In this document: one piece after another, positions 42,150 to 53,197 of the stretch | How the letters are laid out: every line of letters begins with the position of its first letter | Numbering within the stretch: the stretch's first letter is position 1 | Assembly: GCA_032718865.1 (NCBI GenBank) | Contig: JALUTQ010000004.1 | Span: 1,984,001-2,048,000 of the forward strand | Source: Tilletia caries | Lineage: Eukaryota > Basidiomycota > Exobasidiomycetes > Tilletiales > Tilletiaceae | Direction of reading: 5' to 3' | Length of the DNA: 64,000 nucleotides | The notes under the pieces: generated by a model | Database searches by the model: none | Told to the model about the DNA's origin: nothing | Seen by the model: only the letters and a program-made list of their open reading frames with translations | Translations under genes and position numbers: made by a program

Positions 42150-45100
42150 TTCGCCCCCCCCAACGAAGAGCCCAGCGTCCTTGCGGCGTCGTCGTTGTCC
42201 TCCGCAGCTAGAGCGTCGGCCCGCTCTTGTGCCTCCGGCAAAATGATCGTTGCGTGACGAGTCACGAGACAACCTGGTGAGATGAAGTTGCTCGCGTGCC
42301 AAACGTTCGAATTTCTTCGTGGCCCACGCGAGCACCGGAAGGCGACTGTCGCATTGCCAGGTTGGCTTTGGGCCGGCCCACTTGACTAGATAGTCGAACG
42401 TAATTCCCTCCAGCAGTTGCGTTGGCCGCCGACCCAGAAAATCCCTGACTCTCAGCTCGTCTCCTCCATCACCGCCTGCCACACCTGCTTGTGCTCGAGG
42501 GTGAAATTCTTCTGGGTCTCCGTGGAAGGGCTCGAGCGCGGATATGGGAAGCACTGGGTGAGCTCGGAACCATTCCGGGACGTCGAGTTCGTACGCAAGG
42601 CGGCCGATGCGACGCTTGACTTTGTACGGGCCGCCCTGGCGTGCCGCCAGCTTAGCCCGAGCGTTCTCCGTCGGATCCAGATCAAACTTGTAGTTTTTGA
42701 GGCTGATCATTAATGCATCTCCGACGGCGAACTCTTGGGGCTGGTGGCGCGAGTTGTATGCCGACCGTTGACGTTCCCTCGCGATGTCCATGGCTGCTTG
42801 AGCGTCGGCATGGACGGCGAAGATGTCGTTCACCTTGGCAGAGGTGGTGTCTGCGGCGTCAACCAGATCGCGCAGAGGGAAGACAGACGGCTCGCGGTTG
42901 AACACCAGACGGTATGGCGAAAACGTTGTGCTTGTGGACCGTTGAGAGTTGTAGGCCATGGCGAGGGAAGGCAATTTGGTGTCCCAGTCGTGCTGGTCGA
43001 TTGCCACGTAATGGCGAAGCATCGTTTCCAACTGACCGTTGATGCGTTCGACCAAGCCGTCCGTCTGAGGATGAAACGCCGTGGACATAGCCATCTTGAT
43101 GTCTAGACTGGCCAAAAGTCGTGACCAGAACGCCGAGGTGAAACGCGTGTCGCGATCGCTGATGATCGCTTTGGGGACACCGCTGACCGGATAGACGTGG
43201 TTGAGGAAGCGAGTGGCGACCTGCTCGGCGGTATCTGTGGTACAGCCGGGGATAAAAAAGGCGTATCGCGAATACTTGCACACAACGTTGAGTATGGAAT
43301 CATGGCCCAGTTCGGTTTTTGGGTACACCGGTGATGAAGTCCATGCCCAGAGTGTGGAACACTTCGTTCTGTGTAACAATGGGCTGTAATTCTCCATAGG
43401 GCTTGTGCCGCGGCACCTTGTTGGCCTGACACTCGTAACACGTTCGAACGTGTGTGGCGATATGCTGGGCGAGTCCATGGGCAAAGATATGGTCCTTCAT
43501 CATGCTGTGGGTCCGTTCAGCTGAGGGGTGGGCTGCACGGATCGATCTGTGGTACTCATGAATCAACAAATCAAGTCTCGCTTTGGGAACGCACAAGCGT
43601 ACCGTCTCATCCGTCTGCACATAGAGCAGACCATCCTTGATGAAAAAGATGGAGTTTTCTTCTGCGCGGTGGACGGCCAAGATGCGACGCGGTCGAAGCT
43701 CGCGACGGGGAGGAGCTGTTGGCCTCGCGGGCGGGTCTGCAGCTTCGAGGTCGACGGCTGTCGAGGGTTTGTCATCGTCCACTATGACCTCGACGCCTCG
43801 ATCCTCTTCTTCTCCGACCTCTTCATCCTCGATGTCCGCCGGGAGAGCCGCGACTGCCGTCCCTCTAGTCTCGGACCGCCTCCAGATGCGCCGCCAATGC
43901 GGATCTGCCGCATATGCCGCCGCCCACAAACCCAGCTCCTCTGCTCCAAACCTCAGCACTGAAATTGACCTTATGATCTTATCCGCTGCAGCCGCCATGT
44001 CGATTTCGGGAAGCCGTTGGTACTCGCGAGCGGTGAAGCTAAGCGTGGCCTCCTTGTCGGCGTGAGATTGGTCGGGAATGGGAGCTCGGGAGAGTGCATC
44101 AGCAACGACATTATCTTTCCCTCGATGGTATGAGATCTTGACCTTGTTCTCCAGCGGAGCCAACGCCATTTTAAACTTTTGGACGCGCGTTTCGTGCATC
44201 TCGCTGGGTTTGAGGTCCCACAGCCACTTGAGGGCGTTGTGATCCGTGCGGACCTCCAAGGACGACCCGTCGATGTAATGATGCAACTTTTTGACGCACC
44301 ACCAGACCGCAGCCAGTTCCAGATGCGTCGGGGCGTATCGCTTCTCGCCGTCTGTGGTCTGCCGAGAGATGTACAAAAGGGGGCGCTCTTCCTCGTTGGC
44401 ATCGGTCTGGAGAAGGACGCCTCCGAGACCTTGCTTCGAAGCATCGACAGCCAAGACAAACGGTCGACGGAAGTCTGGACGGGCGAGGACAGGAGCGGTG
44501 GTAATGGCGGTCTTGAGATCCTCGAAAGCCGCTCGTTCCGCCGCGTGCCACACGAACGTTGGGCCGACAAAGGACTTGTTAATGGGCTGTGCCCTCGCCG
44601 CAAAGTCCTTGATGAAGCGACGATACCAGGCTGACATCGCGAAGAAACGTCGAGCCTCGGCCGCGTTCGTGGGTTCTGGGAAGTCCAGCACGGCTCGCGT
44701 CTTGTCCTCGTCGGTCATCAAGCCGAGAGAGTGTACCTTGTATCCCAGAAGCGCAACCGACTCGAACGCGAAGCGACATTTCGAAGGCGAGATGGTGAGT
44801 CCTGCGCGTTCCAGAGCGGCCAACACTGTATCGAGATGGATCAGGTGTTCCTCAAAGGTGTTCGAGTACACCACTACGTCGTCCAAATATGCCAAAGCAA
44901 ACTGCCACCGAGCTGCACCCAGAATCCTGTCCATTGCCCGCTGGAACCAACTCGGGGCTTGCTTGAGTCCAAAAGGCATGCGGCGATATCGACGTAGACC
45001 TCTGAAAGTGATGAAGCCCGTCAGATCTCTCGAGTCCTTACTGAGCAGGAACTGGTAATACCCCTTGTTGGCGTCGACGACTGTGAACACTTTCGATTGG

Positions 45101-48100
45101 CCCAGCTGATCAAATATCGCGTCAACTGTTGGCATGGCATAGTAATCGTCAACAGTAACCTTGTTGAGCGGTCGATAGTCGTTGCAGAATCTGATTTTGT
45201 CCCTCTGTTGCACCAACACCACGCCCGACGCATAGGAACCTTGAGATGGCTCCGATATGCCAAGGTCGTCGTGCTCCCTCAAGGTGTCGTCGATGACATC
45301 CTTCTGCGCAGGGGATGTACGGCGTGGTGGTTCCGTGTGTGTCCAATGATCTTGTCCCTCGCGCAGACGCAGCGAAACCTCTCCATACTCGTATAGGCCG
45401 AGAGGACGAAGCGGTGTTGACCAGACAGCGTGGGATTCCAGCACCTTCATCAAACGGGAACGTTGATCGACTGTCAGCCCTGCGGAGCAGAGAACGGTCT
45501 GTTGGCGATCCTCAGGCGTGGATGTGTCGATCTCGGGCAGCACTTCGTTCCCGTCGTCCTCCGTGCGAGTGAACGTGACACGTCGCGACGTTTTGAGTTC
45601 CGAGGGAGGGGAGGCCGCAGTTGACCGACGCCAGCTCTTGAGCGAGCGAGAGAGGTCCCATTTTTGATGACCGAGTCTTCCTTTCGGTCGGTTGTTGACC
45701 TCATCTTCGAGCTCACTGAGGTCGCACAGCTGCTGAAGAAGAGGCTCGACCTCACCCAATACGTCGCCTTCCTCCAGATCCACAGCTGCTTCCGACGTGT
45801 TGGTGACCTCGACGCCCCGGGTGTCGACGCCGACGAGGCAGCATGGCACCTTCACGAAGCCTGTTGGAGACTCCTCATGGGAGAACCACCATGGGCGGAC
45901 CACTAGGTCGCTCGCCACGGGGTCGATCTCCACGACGCGAACCGTATGCGGTTCGATCCGCACCTTCTTTGCGCAGACGAGGCGGCTGGGCGATCCGACG
46001 TGGCGGGCTTCGGAGGAGGTCTGGAGGAGACGAACCTCTGCGTCGGGCCGGCTCTCGAATACGAGCAGCTCCCGTTTGGACAGGGCATCAATCCCGTCGG
46101 CCTTCATGTTGTCCACGCCGAGGATCCAACCGCCTGTACACTCTTCTACCACATGAAACTCGAAGTGATGTATCACGGCTGGGACACCGTTGGCTGTGGG
46201 AAACGAGACGGGGAGAAGAGTAACACCGGACGGCCTTTGAAAGTCATCTCCTCTGTAGCCTCGTATTTTCAAAGGCTCCGGTGGTAAGATCTTCGCGTCT
46301 GGTGCAATGGTCCTTAGGGCCCTCGGCGTGATCATACTCAGAGGGGATCCACCATCAACGTGTAGCTCGAGACGTTCGTTTTCGTTCTCCAGATACACCG
46401 CTGCTTTGTGGGCAACAACGTCTCGATGTCGGTGCCCCTTGAGATCCACGTCGCGCTCTGTGGGAGGAGAAATGCCGAAACTGGGCGGCGAGGGCTCGTC
46501 GGCGAGTACAGACACGCTGCGGGCGTATCGTACTCGGGCGACGTTGTCCTCTGGATCGGTTTCCGACGCCGAGTCTGCATCGGTGTGCCGTTGTCGAGCC
46601 TGAAGTACGGCTACCTGTCGGACCACCATAGAGAAATGTTCGTCCTCCTCGTCGTTGTCGTCTTCCAGGCGGGCGAGGATGCGCTTGATGACACGAACCG
46701 TTGAAGCGCGACTGGGACAGTTGCTCTTAGCGTGCCCGGCCGTGTGACAAGCAAAGCACCGTCCTTGCTCCCGATCCAGCCGACGGGTCTCCTCATCGAC
46801 CGGGCTCATAGAAGGAGCACGCGGTCGTGCCGACTGAGTGTTGTCGAACTCCCTCGGCGCTGCTGCGTGAGTTCTCGCAGGCCGAGCCCGAGGGGAGTTG
46901 ATGGAGGGAACCGGGGAGGAAGCTGGACGCTGGAGGAGTGCAATTGCTGTCCTTGTTCCGCGCTCCTTGCCGAGGAGTCTGGTGCGGTAGTCCGTCCAGT
47001 CCTGAGCTGCTTCCCGCGACGAGTCCAAAAGAATGGCCCAATCCGGAGGGAGACCTTGATGAGCGGTCTGGATGGCGTCGGAGACCGTCTGTGTGGTCAT
47101 GATCGAGTCGAGAGAGAAAGGTTCGAGGCTCAGGCTCCCCCGGTTCACAGCTCGAGAGACGTGCAGCTCGGAGATGAGCTTGAGCTTGTCTGCAAGGTAC
47201 ACGTCGAGTCGCTCGCGCTCCGGCTTGAAGCGGTGATCATCGAGCTCTTCCCAGACCTGCGACTCGTTCCGAACGTAGGCCGAGAAAGCTCGAACTCGGA
47301 GCTCCTCGAGAGTCCTCGGGCGCGGCTTGAGCGTGTTGAACCAGTGCCTTGACGAGCCCTCGAAGCATCCGGGCAGGCCGGCGAACATCTCTGCTTCCGT
47401 GTACCGGGAGCACTCCATGTAGGTGACGAGTCCGGACCACCAGCTGTAGATGTCGTCGCCTTGCTCCGGGTTGAAGGTGCCGATGTCTTTGGACTTGGCA
47501 CGGAAGAAGCTGCGCGAGTTGTGACGCGGCTCTGCTTCTTCCTCCTCGTCCTCCATACGAATCGCTGCGCCTACGGCAGGAGCTCGATCTGCGGGCGGGG
47601 CCGGCTCAGCGAAACGGAGATGCGGCGGGATCGGACCACGCGGGGTGTCTTCTGCGCCAAAGACCATGTTCGAAGCGGCAGAGACGCGGGGTGCTCGACG
47701 ATGGTCGCCAGCAGTGGGAGTGCTGGGTGTCCTGGATGGCACTGTCGGGGCTTGCTGCAGCTGGCCAAGCAGTGTCATGATCCGATCCATCTTGTCGTCG
47801 TGCCGCCGTTCGATGTCGGCTGCGAGCTGCTGGTGTCGACGGTCGGCATCTTGTAGGGCCTTGCGCAAGTCGGTCGATGCGCGTGCTTCCGAGATGCGCA
47901 GCATGCTTTGAACTTGGCCCACACTCAGAGAGGAGTCTTCGGACCCCGACTGCTGAGGTTCGTCCTCTTCATCCTCGGCGGTCGGACGGAGAGACGATCG
48001 TGGTGGAGGCTGGCCGACAGCAATGGATGTGTCGACCAGCTCCTCAGAGATGGTCCTCTGGTGTCCCCGCTGATCGGGCGGGGATGATGAGGTCTCGGCG

Positions 48101-48243
48101 GCTGGAATGGGCGCGCGAGGGACGGCCAGACTCGAGGGCGGGACGCCTTCGGATGGGAGCCTTGCTGTAGCGCTGACGCTGCGCGTTCCGGTGCGACCGG
48201 GCCTGGGGTTGGGGTTCGCGGTCCCCTTGGGTGGCTGTGACAT
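42105..48243 (-). pseudogene. Gypsy Gag-Pol polyprotein with a single frameshift in integrase
   Basis: The ATG at 48243 opens a 1647-residue frame: Gag; zinc knuckle CFACHTAGHAKSNC; a protease with the unusual active-site sequence HVDGGSPLSMI; reverse transcriptase with RFCNDYRPLNKVT, MPFGLKQAPSWFQ and YLDD; RNase H (AVDASKQGLGG); and the integrase HHCC zinc motif ending CYECQ. Directly after the first catalytic Asp (GMDFITGVP) the frame ends at 43300. The other frame continues from about 43320 with the second Asp (IISDRDTRF) and Glu (TDGLVERING). A one-base shift next to a five-base homopolymer (43316-43320) explains the break. The C-terminus contains a chromodomain-like stretch (FDYLVKWAGPKPTWQ), which in chromoviruses directs insertion to marked chromatin; whether it still binds histone tails cannot be judged. 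Confidence 0.94.
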
Positions 48244-48398
48244 ATCTATTGCGAGTAGAAAGCAAGCGGTGTGATCAGCACTGCTTTGACAAGGCCAGAT
48301 AGCCTGAGGAATGGCCTTCCCTCAGGAGCCTATCAAGGCTGAAGCCAACTCACTGTCAGAGGTTGGGTTCCAGGTATACCGTGGAGGGGATCTTGAGA

Positions 48399-48410
48399 GC
48401 GGAGCTACCA
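48399..48410 (-). other. Primer-binding site of the gypsy element
   Basis: It reads TGGTAGCTCCGC on the minus strand, two bases after the 5' LTR. It is identical to the sites of both copia elements. Confidence 0.85.
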
Positions 48411-48412
48411 AT

Positions 48413-48547
48413 TGTAAGGATTAACGCGAATGAAGTCTGTGTTTCTATTCCAGAAGCAACAGGGGCATGGGTGCGTTTACATGTGCATGAGAAGCGTGGG
48501 AACTATGTGGAGGGTGACCGTCGCGTGGTCATGGAGAGCTTGTTACA
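48413..48547 (-). repeat. 5' LTR of the gypsy element (135 bp)
   Basis: It is identical by eye to 42015-42149 and bordered on the outside by CCTGC. At 135 bp it is short for a gypsy LTR. Confidence 0.95.
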
Positions 48548-48552
48548 CCTGC

Positions 48553-50362
48553 AACGAGCGTGCGTAAAGTGTCTAGTATATTTTTTTGACCGATGCATGA
48601 AGATCTGCGTAAAAATTCATAATGAGTGTTAGAGGTGGTAAATCGTTCCTGTTTAGGACCGATGCGTCACGCGGCAGCGTTATGCTGCGGCTTTCTGCAG
48701 CACATGTGCTAGTGTGCAAGGCACGATGCTCGTCTTCGATCTTCCGTGCGCCCTTACTTCGGTCTCTGTGTGCACTGTGCGGCGGATGCTGCTGAAGATG
48801 TTGGCTTGCCCTGTTCTCGCTGGCAAGGTGGCAAGGAACACACTGCCGATGCACTGACCTACAACTGACCCACGGCGTCTTCTGGTTCTGCTGCTATGTA
48901 GACCTTACTGACTTGGAAAATGGAGTGGTTTATTCTAAATTCTAAAGGGCAGGAGCATTATGCGATTTTGAGGGTGCCTCGGCCTACGGTCAGTCGTAGC
49001 TCGCTGGTCGCCCGCTGTGCCTTGTTGCCAGTTCTAAAATGGAGCTTGAAAGGTCGCACCGTTGTGATGGGCGAGGAACGACGAACGATCTTTACCATAC
49101 TACTGCGGCGATGAAGGGGCCATTATCATCGTCGAGCATCGAGCTGCGAGCATCAAGGCGACAGGCGCTGGCGTAGAAGTGGTCAATTGTTGCTCTACTT
49201 ATGTACCCTGGGCACTGAATTTCTACCTCGCTCGGCAGTGCGCTTTCGATATGTATGTGCATAGAGAGGTGTGCAGGCGTGCAGGCATAATCAGTGCATT
49301 TATCACGATTTAATTAGTCATTATTCGATGAAATTGCATATCATCGGTTTGCGGTAAAGCGGAACACAGCAGGCAATTCGTAAGGGTTTGTTATTGGATG
49401 AGCGTGTGCTCACATAATGGAAGCGATTTGCTGCTCCCTCGTCGTCGCCGTTCATCGGCGGGGTCCAGCCACTATCGCTCCAGTAGGCCAGAGTTGGCAG
49501 GTCCATAACTGTCTGTTGGTGCGAGCGGGCAAAATAAAAGCGTGTGCACGCACCACGACGACGATGTTCATGGCGTTGGAAATGGCAGTCACCAGAGGAT
49601 GATGCAGGCGGCAGCAGGGCAGCAGGGAGGCGGGAGCGGGGAGGCAAGCGGGCAGGCAGCGTGCGTGGACTGTCTCATAACATTGTGCAAGTAAGTCGAA
49701 AAAGACACGGGAGATTTGCTTACAGGTGGGCGTTGTGAGGCACGGCTTTTGCCCGACCGGCAAGCGGCCGTTTCCTTTGTTGCGTATTCATTTTTGTCCA
49801 TTGAGCTTCCACCTTTTTGCGTAGACTGGTGCAGCGCCTGGCCAACGGGTCAACCGCAGCCACAAAGAATTCAGTAGTCGGTCGCCATTCCCATTCCCGC
49901 CATTTGTCTGCTGCATTATCCTTTCTGGAGGCATTCATTCATTGGGATTGGCGTGGGCCTATGTATGTATCTACCCAGAGCACGACGAGCTCAGACCACC
50001 ACGACCTCGACGACGAATCAACCTTTCACGACGACCTCGTATCGACTTTCGACTTTCGACTTTCGACTTTTCGCCTTCTCATCTCGCCCTCTTTCTCTGC
50101 ACACCGTGGTCCCCGTTCCTCATCTCCCTTCCGGCCTCTCCCTCGCTCGCTCGGTCTCTCACAGTCAGGACGCAGGCGATCCTTTAGAGGGAAGGTGGCT
50201 CGCATCGATCCGCGCCCCGGTCCCTTAATCTCATCTTACAGGTCCTCGAGTGGCACCGGCACCGAATCAGCTCCGGACATCTCAATCTTGACCCTGTCCT
50301 TCTTCGACTTCCCCTTGCCTGCGCATCGACACGCCGACTCCCTTTTTTTTGTCTTCTTCACC
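48553..50362. other. Intergenic, no gene recognised
   Basis: This is upstream of the cyclin gene. The last 350 bases are pyrimidine-rich and probably hold the cyclin promoter and leader. A 7-bp repeat (CGACTTT)n lies at 50043-50071. Short frames lack domains. Confidence 0.5.
50043..50071 (+). repeat. Heptanucleotide array (CGACTTT)n
   Basis: Four tandem copies of a 7-bp unit lie about 300 bp upstream of the cyclin start codon. Confidence 0.88.
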
Positions 50363-52308
50363 ATGGCTTCAAGGGTAAGCTCCCCACACCTCCGCTCCCT
50401 CAACCCGTTCTTGACGCTGACAACCTCCCATCTCACCCGGTCTCTCCCTGTTTCCTTCCTTCCATCTTCCTTTGTCTCACCACATTCCGAACCCTTTGTT
50501 TCAACCTCGTCCATTCTCTCCGCCTTCATCTGGTTCTCATGACGATCGCACTCGTTCAGCACATGACTTCGAGGTCAACCCTCCCCAGAAACCACGCCTC
50601 TGGCGCTCCCAGACAAGCCCTGTCCGACCGTAGCAATGTTCCTGTCAGGGTATGTTTCTATCAGCAGTCCACGTCCTCTGCAGTTGCACTGACCACCACC
50701 CGCTATCTTCCGCCTCTTCTTCTTCATCTCACCACAGACATCAAGCGTACAACGCATGCACGAGGATGGCCCTGTCAAAGTGGGCAAACCAAGACTCGGC
50801 AAACACAGCAGAACAGATTCGGCCCTCAGCACCGATGGTCCATCAGGTCCACTCAGAGCCAAAGTCACCGCCACAACACTCGCAACCCGTCGACGGCTCG
50901 GTAGCGGAATCTCCTCTTCAGCCTCTACGTCCGGCGCCAGTGCGGCCGGCCAGTCTGGTATTGGCCTGGCCCACTCACGGGCATCCTCCACAACCTCTGC
51001 ACAAGGCCCGACAGGCTGGACAGAGACCGACGCAACAACACCACAGCCAGACGATGACATGCCGTCGGCAGACCCCATGCCGTCATCTCCCTGCCCGCAG
51101 GGCGATGATGCTTTCCCAGAGCCCAACCTTGATCCTGATCACCTCTTCAGCTTGTCACCTGACATGGAAGCGGCTGCCCAGCAAGCTGTGGCGGCCATCA
51201 AAGCTCGCTACAGATCGGAGGTGCTTATTCCTGCTTTGGAGCGTGCAAGAGAAGAGCGAATGGAGGCGGTACGGAATGGGACGATGTTGGAATCCGTAGC
51301 AGCTTACGAGAATCACTTGAGCGACATGGGCTTGGACCCCGACGAGGAACGGGACACCACCATGGCGGCCGAGTACGCGGAAGAGGTGTTTACGTACATG
51401 TCACAGTGCGAAATCACCACCATGCCCAATCCTCACTACATGAACTTCCAGAACGAGATGGACTGGTGAGTCCGGCAGCGTCCATGCCTTTTCGGATTCT
51501 CGATCACTGACTACTTGCCCTTGTTTTTTTTTCTCCCCCATTTTCTAGGCCCTTGCGCCAGACCCTCGTCGACTGGCTGATGCAAATACATGTTCGCTTC
51601 CACATGCTGCCGGAGACATTATGGATCGCCATCAACCTCGCCGATCGGTTCCTGTCCGTCCGGGTGGTCAGCCTACCCAAGCTGCAACTCGTTGGGGTCA
51701 CGGCCATGTTCATCGCATCGAAGTATGAAGAGATCATGGCGCCAACACTGGACGAAATGCTCTCTCTTATGGCGACTTCAACCTACACCCGGGATGAGAT
51801 CCTGAAGGGCGAGCGCATAATCTTATCGACGCTCGACTTCAATGTCAGCAAGTACTGCTCTCCATACTCCTGGGTCCGACGGATCTCAAAGGCGGACGAG
51901 TACGACGTTCAGACACGGACGCTTTGCAAGTTCTTGATCGAATGCACCTTGCTCGACCACCGGTTTCTACGGGTCAAGCCCAGCACGATTGCTGCCATCG
52001 GCATGTGTCTCGCCAAGAAGATGCTCGGTGGCGAGTGGAACGACGCCTTTGTGTACTACTCGGGCTTCACCGCCGAACAGCTTCTGCCGGGAGCCAACAT
52101 GCTGCTGGAGCGTCTGCTGGATCCGACCTTCGAGGAGATGTTTGTATGCAAGAAGTACTCGAGCCGCAAATTCCTGCGGGCGAGTTCCTTTGCTCGGGAC
52201 TGGGTGCGGGCGCACGTCGGTGGTTCGCTCGACCCGGCAACGGTTGCTGCCCTTCAAATCGTCGGGGAAGCTCCTGGCCCCTTTTTCCGGGCCCCTGGTC
52301 AATCTTGA
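50363..52308 (+). CDS. B-type mitotic cyclin
   Basis: Four exons: 50363-50374 (12-base first coding exon), 50560-50649, 50738-51465 and 51549-52308, all joined in frame by GT-AG introns; 529 residues. The start is the ATG in context CACCATGG. A perfect destruction box RQALSDRSN (residues 22-30) marks it for APC/C ubiquitination at mitosis exit. The N-terminal cyclin box starts near residue 278 (LRQTLVDWLMQIHVRF, LADRFLSV, VGVTAMFIASKYEEI) and the C-terminal cyclin fold follows (FLIECTLLDHRFL to about residue 480). It activates the Cdk1 kinase to drive G2/M. An alternative start at the ATG at 50563 inside exon 2 would still keep the destruction box. The Clb1/2 versus Clb3/4 subtype cannot be decided here. 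Confidence 0.93.
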
Positions 52309-52441
52309 CCTTGGACGTCGACCTTTCTCCATTCTTCTGAATCGCCCCCCATCCCTTCGCGCAAGGTGCTACCTTCCTCTTCTCTTCTGAATCTCCTTTC
52401 CGCCGTCGTCAATCTTCATCCTGCATTGCAAACTCTTTTTT

Positions 52442-52448
<7 letters not shown>

Positions 52449-52506
<58 letters not shown>

Positions 52507-52508
52507 TC
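52449..52508 (+). repeat. TC dinucleotide microsatellite
   Basis: About 26 tandem TC units after an interrupted start, about 140 bp downstream of the cyclin stop codon. Confidence 0.92.
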
Positions 52509-52743
52509 CTCTCTTCTCGCTCTCTCGGGACACCCACCTCCAGGCCCTTCTCACCTCTTTCTTCTCTTGCACATCTTCTCCCCTCTATACAACGCTCCCA
52601 AAACGCCACTTCTCTCACATTCCTCCGTCCATACATCTCTTTTTTCATCGAGCCCTTGTCTCACCCGCGTTCTGTCTTTCTCTCCCTTTCGTCTATGCAC
52701 ATACACATGTCTTCTTGTCCTTCGCCTCTATCTGGCGAGTACG

Positions 52744-52916
52744 TGGCGAGTGGCGAGTGGCGATCCGATCGCTGTTTGTTCGCGTGCAAAGACGAAGATG
52801 CTTCGGCCGTCTTTGTACTCTCCTCCGAGACGCTCCGAGAAGGCAGCGGGTACGGGTGGATGCGGGACGCAGAAGGAAGACAGTGGAAGGCGGAAGGCGG
52901 AAGGCGGAAGGCGGAA
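52744..52916 (+). repeat. Two heptanucleotide arrays, (GGCGAGT)n and (GGAAGGC)n
   Basis: Three copies of GGCGAGT lie at 52744-52765, and four copies of GGAAGGC at about 52886-52916. They are separate arrays in the same intergenic region. Confidence 0.82.
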
Positions 52917-53197
52917 AATGTACAAAAGGAAGAATGGAAGCTCAGCACAAGGATTTGCATCAGCATGCCATCGAACTCCCTCCCTCACTCGCTCCCTCAC
53001 TCTCCTTTTCTTGCCTGCCAGCTGCCAGCCTCCATCGCAAGTCTGCATATAGTCTCGCCTTCTATCTGTGCCGCGCCACTCGTTCCGCCGACTTCCCTCG
53101 GCCGAGCGGATGATAGACTCACATCAGCATTCATAGGCCCCCTCGTTGAACCAAGACAGCCTGTCCTCATTCCTCCGGCCAGCCACAGCCAAACATC

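Larger units (their letters stand above)
42015..48547 (-). mobile_element. Ty3/gypsy chromovirus retrotransposon
   Basis: A 6533-bp element on the minus strand has short 135-bp LTRs (42015-42149 and 48413-48547, identical by eye, ends TGTAA...TTACA) and a 5-bp target duplication CCTGC (42010-42014 and 48548-48552). The primer-binding site is at 48399-48410, two bases inside the 5' LTR. A polypurine tract (GGGGGGGGCGAA on the minus strand, 42150-42161) abuts the 3' LTR. Domain order Gag, protease, RT, RNase H, integrase, chromodomain-like tail is gypsy/chromovirus order. Confidence 0.96.
52309..53197. other. Intergenic between cyclin and PPR genes, rich in simple repeats
   Basis: It holds a TC dinucleotide tract (52449-52508) and two 7-bp arrays, (GGCGAGT)n at 52744-52765 and (GGAAGGC)n at 52886-52916. 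No gene is recognised. Confidence 0.6.

Noticed and set aside
49817..50542. Plus-strand frame of 241 codons upstream of the cyclin
   Set aside because: It is low-complexity pyrimidine-rich leader sequence that overlaps the cyclin first exon in another frame; no domain.
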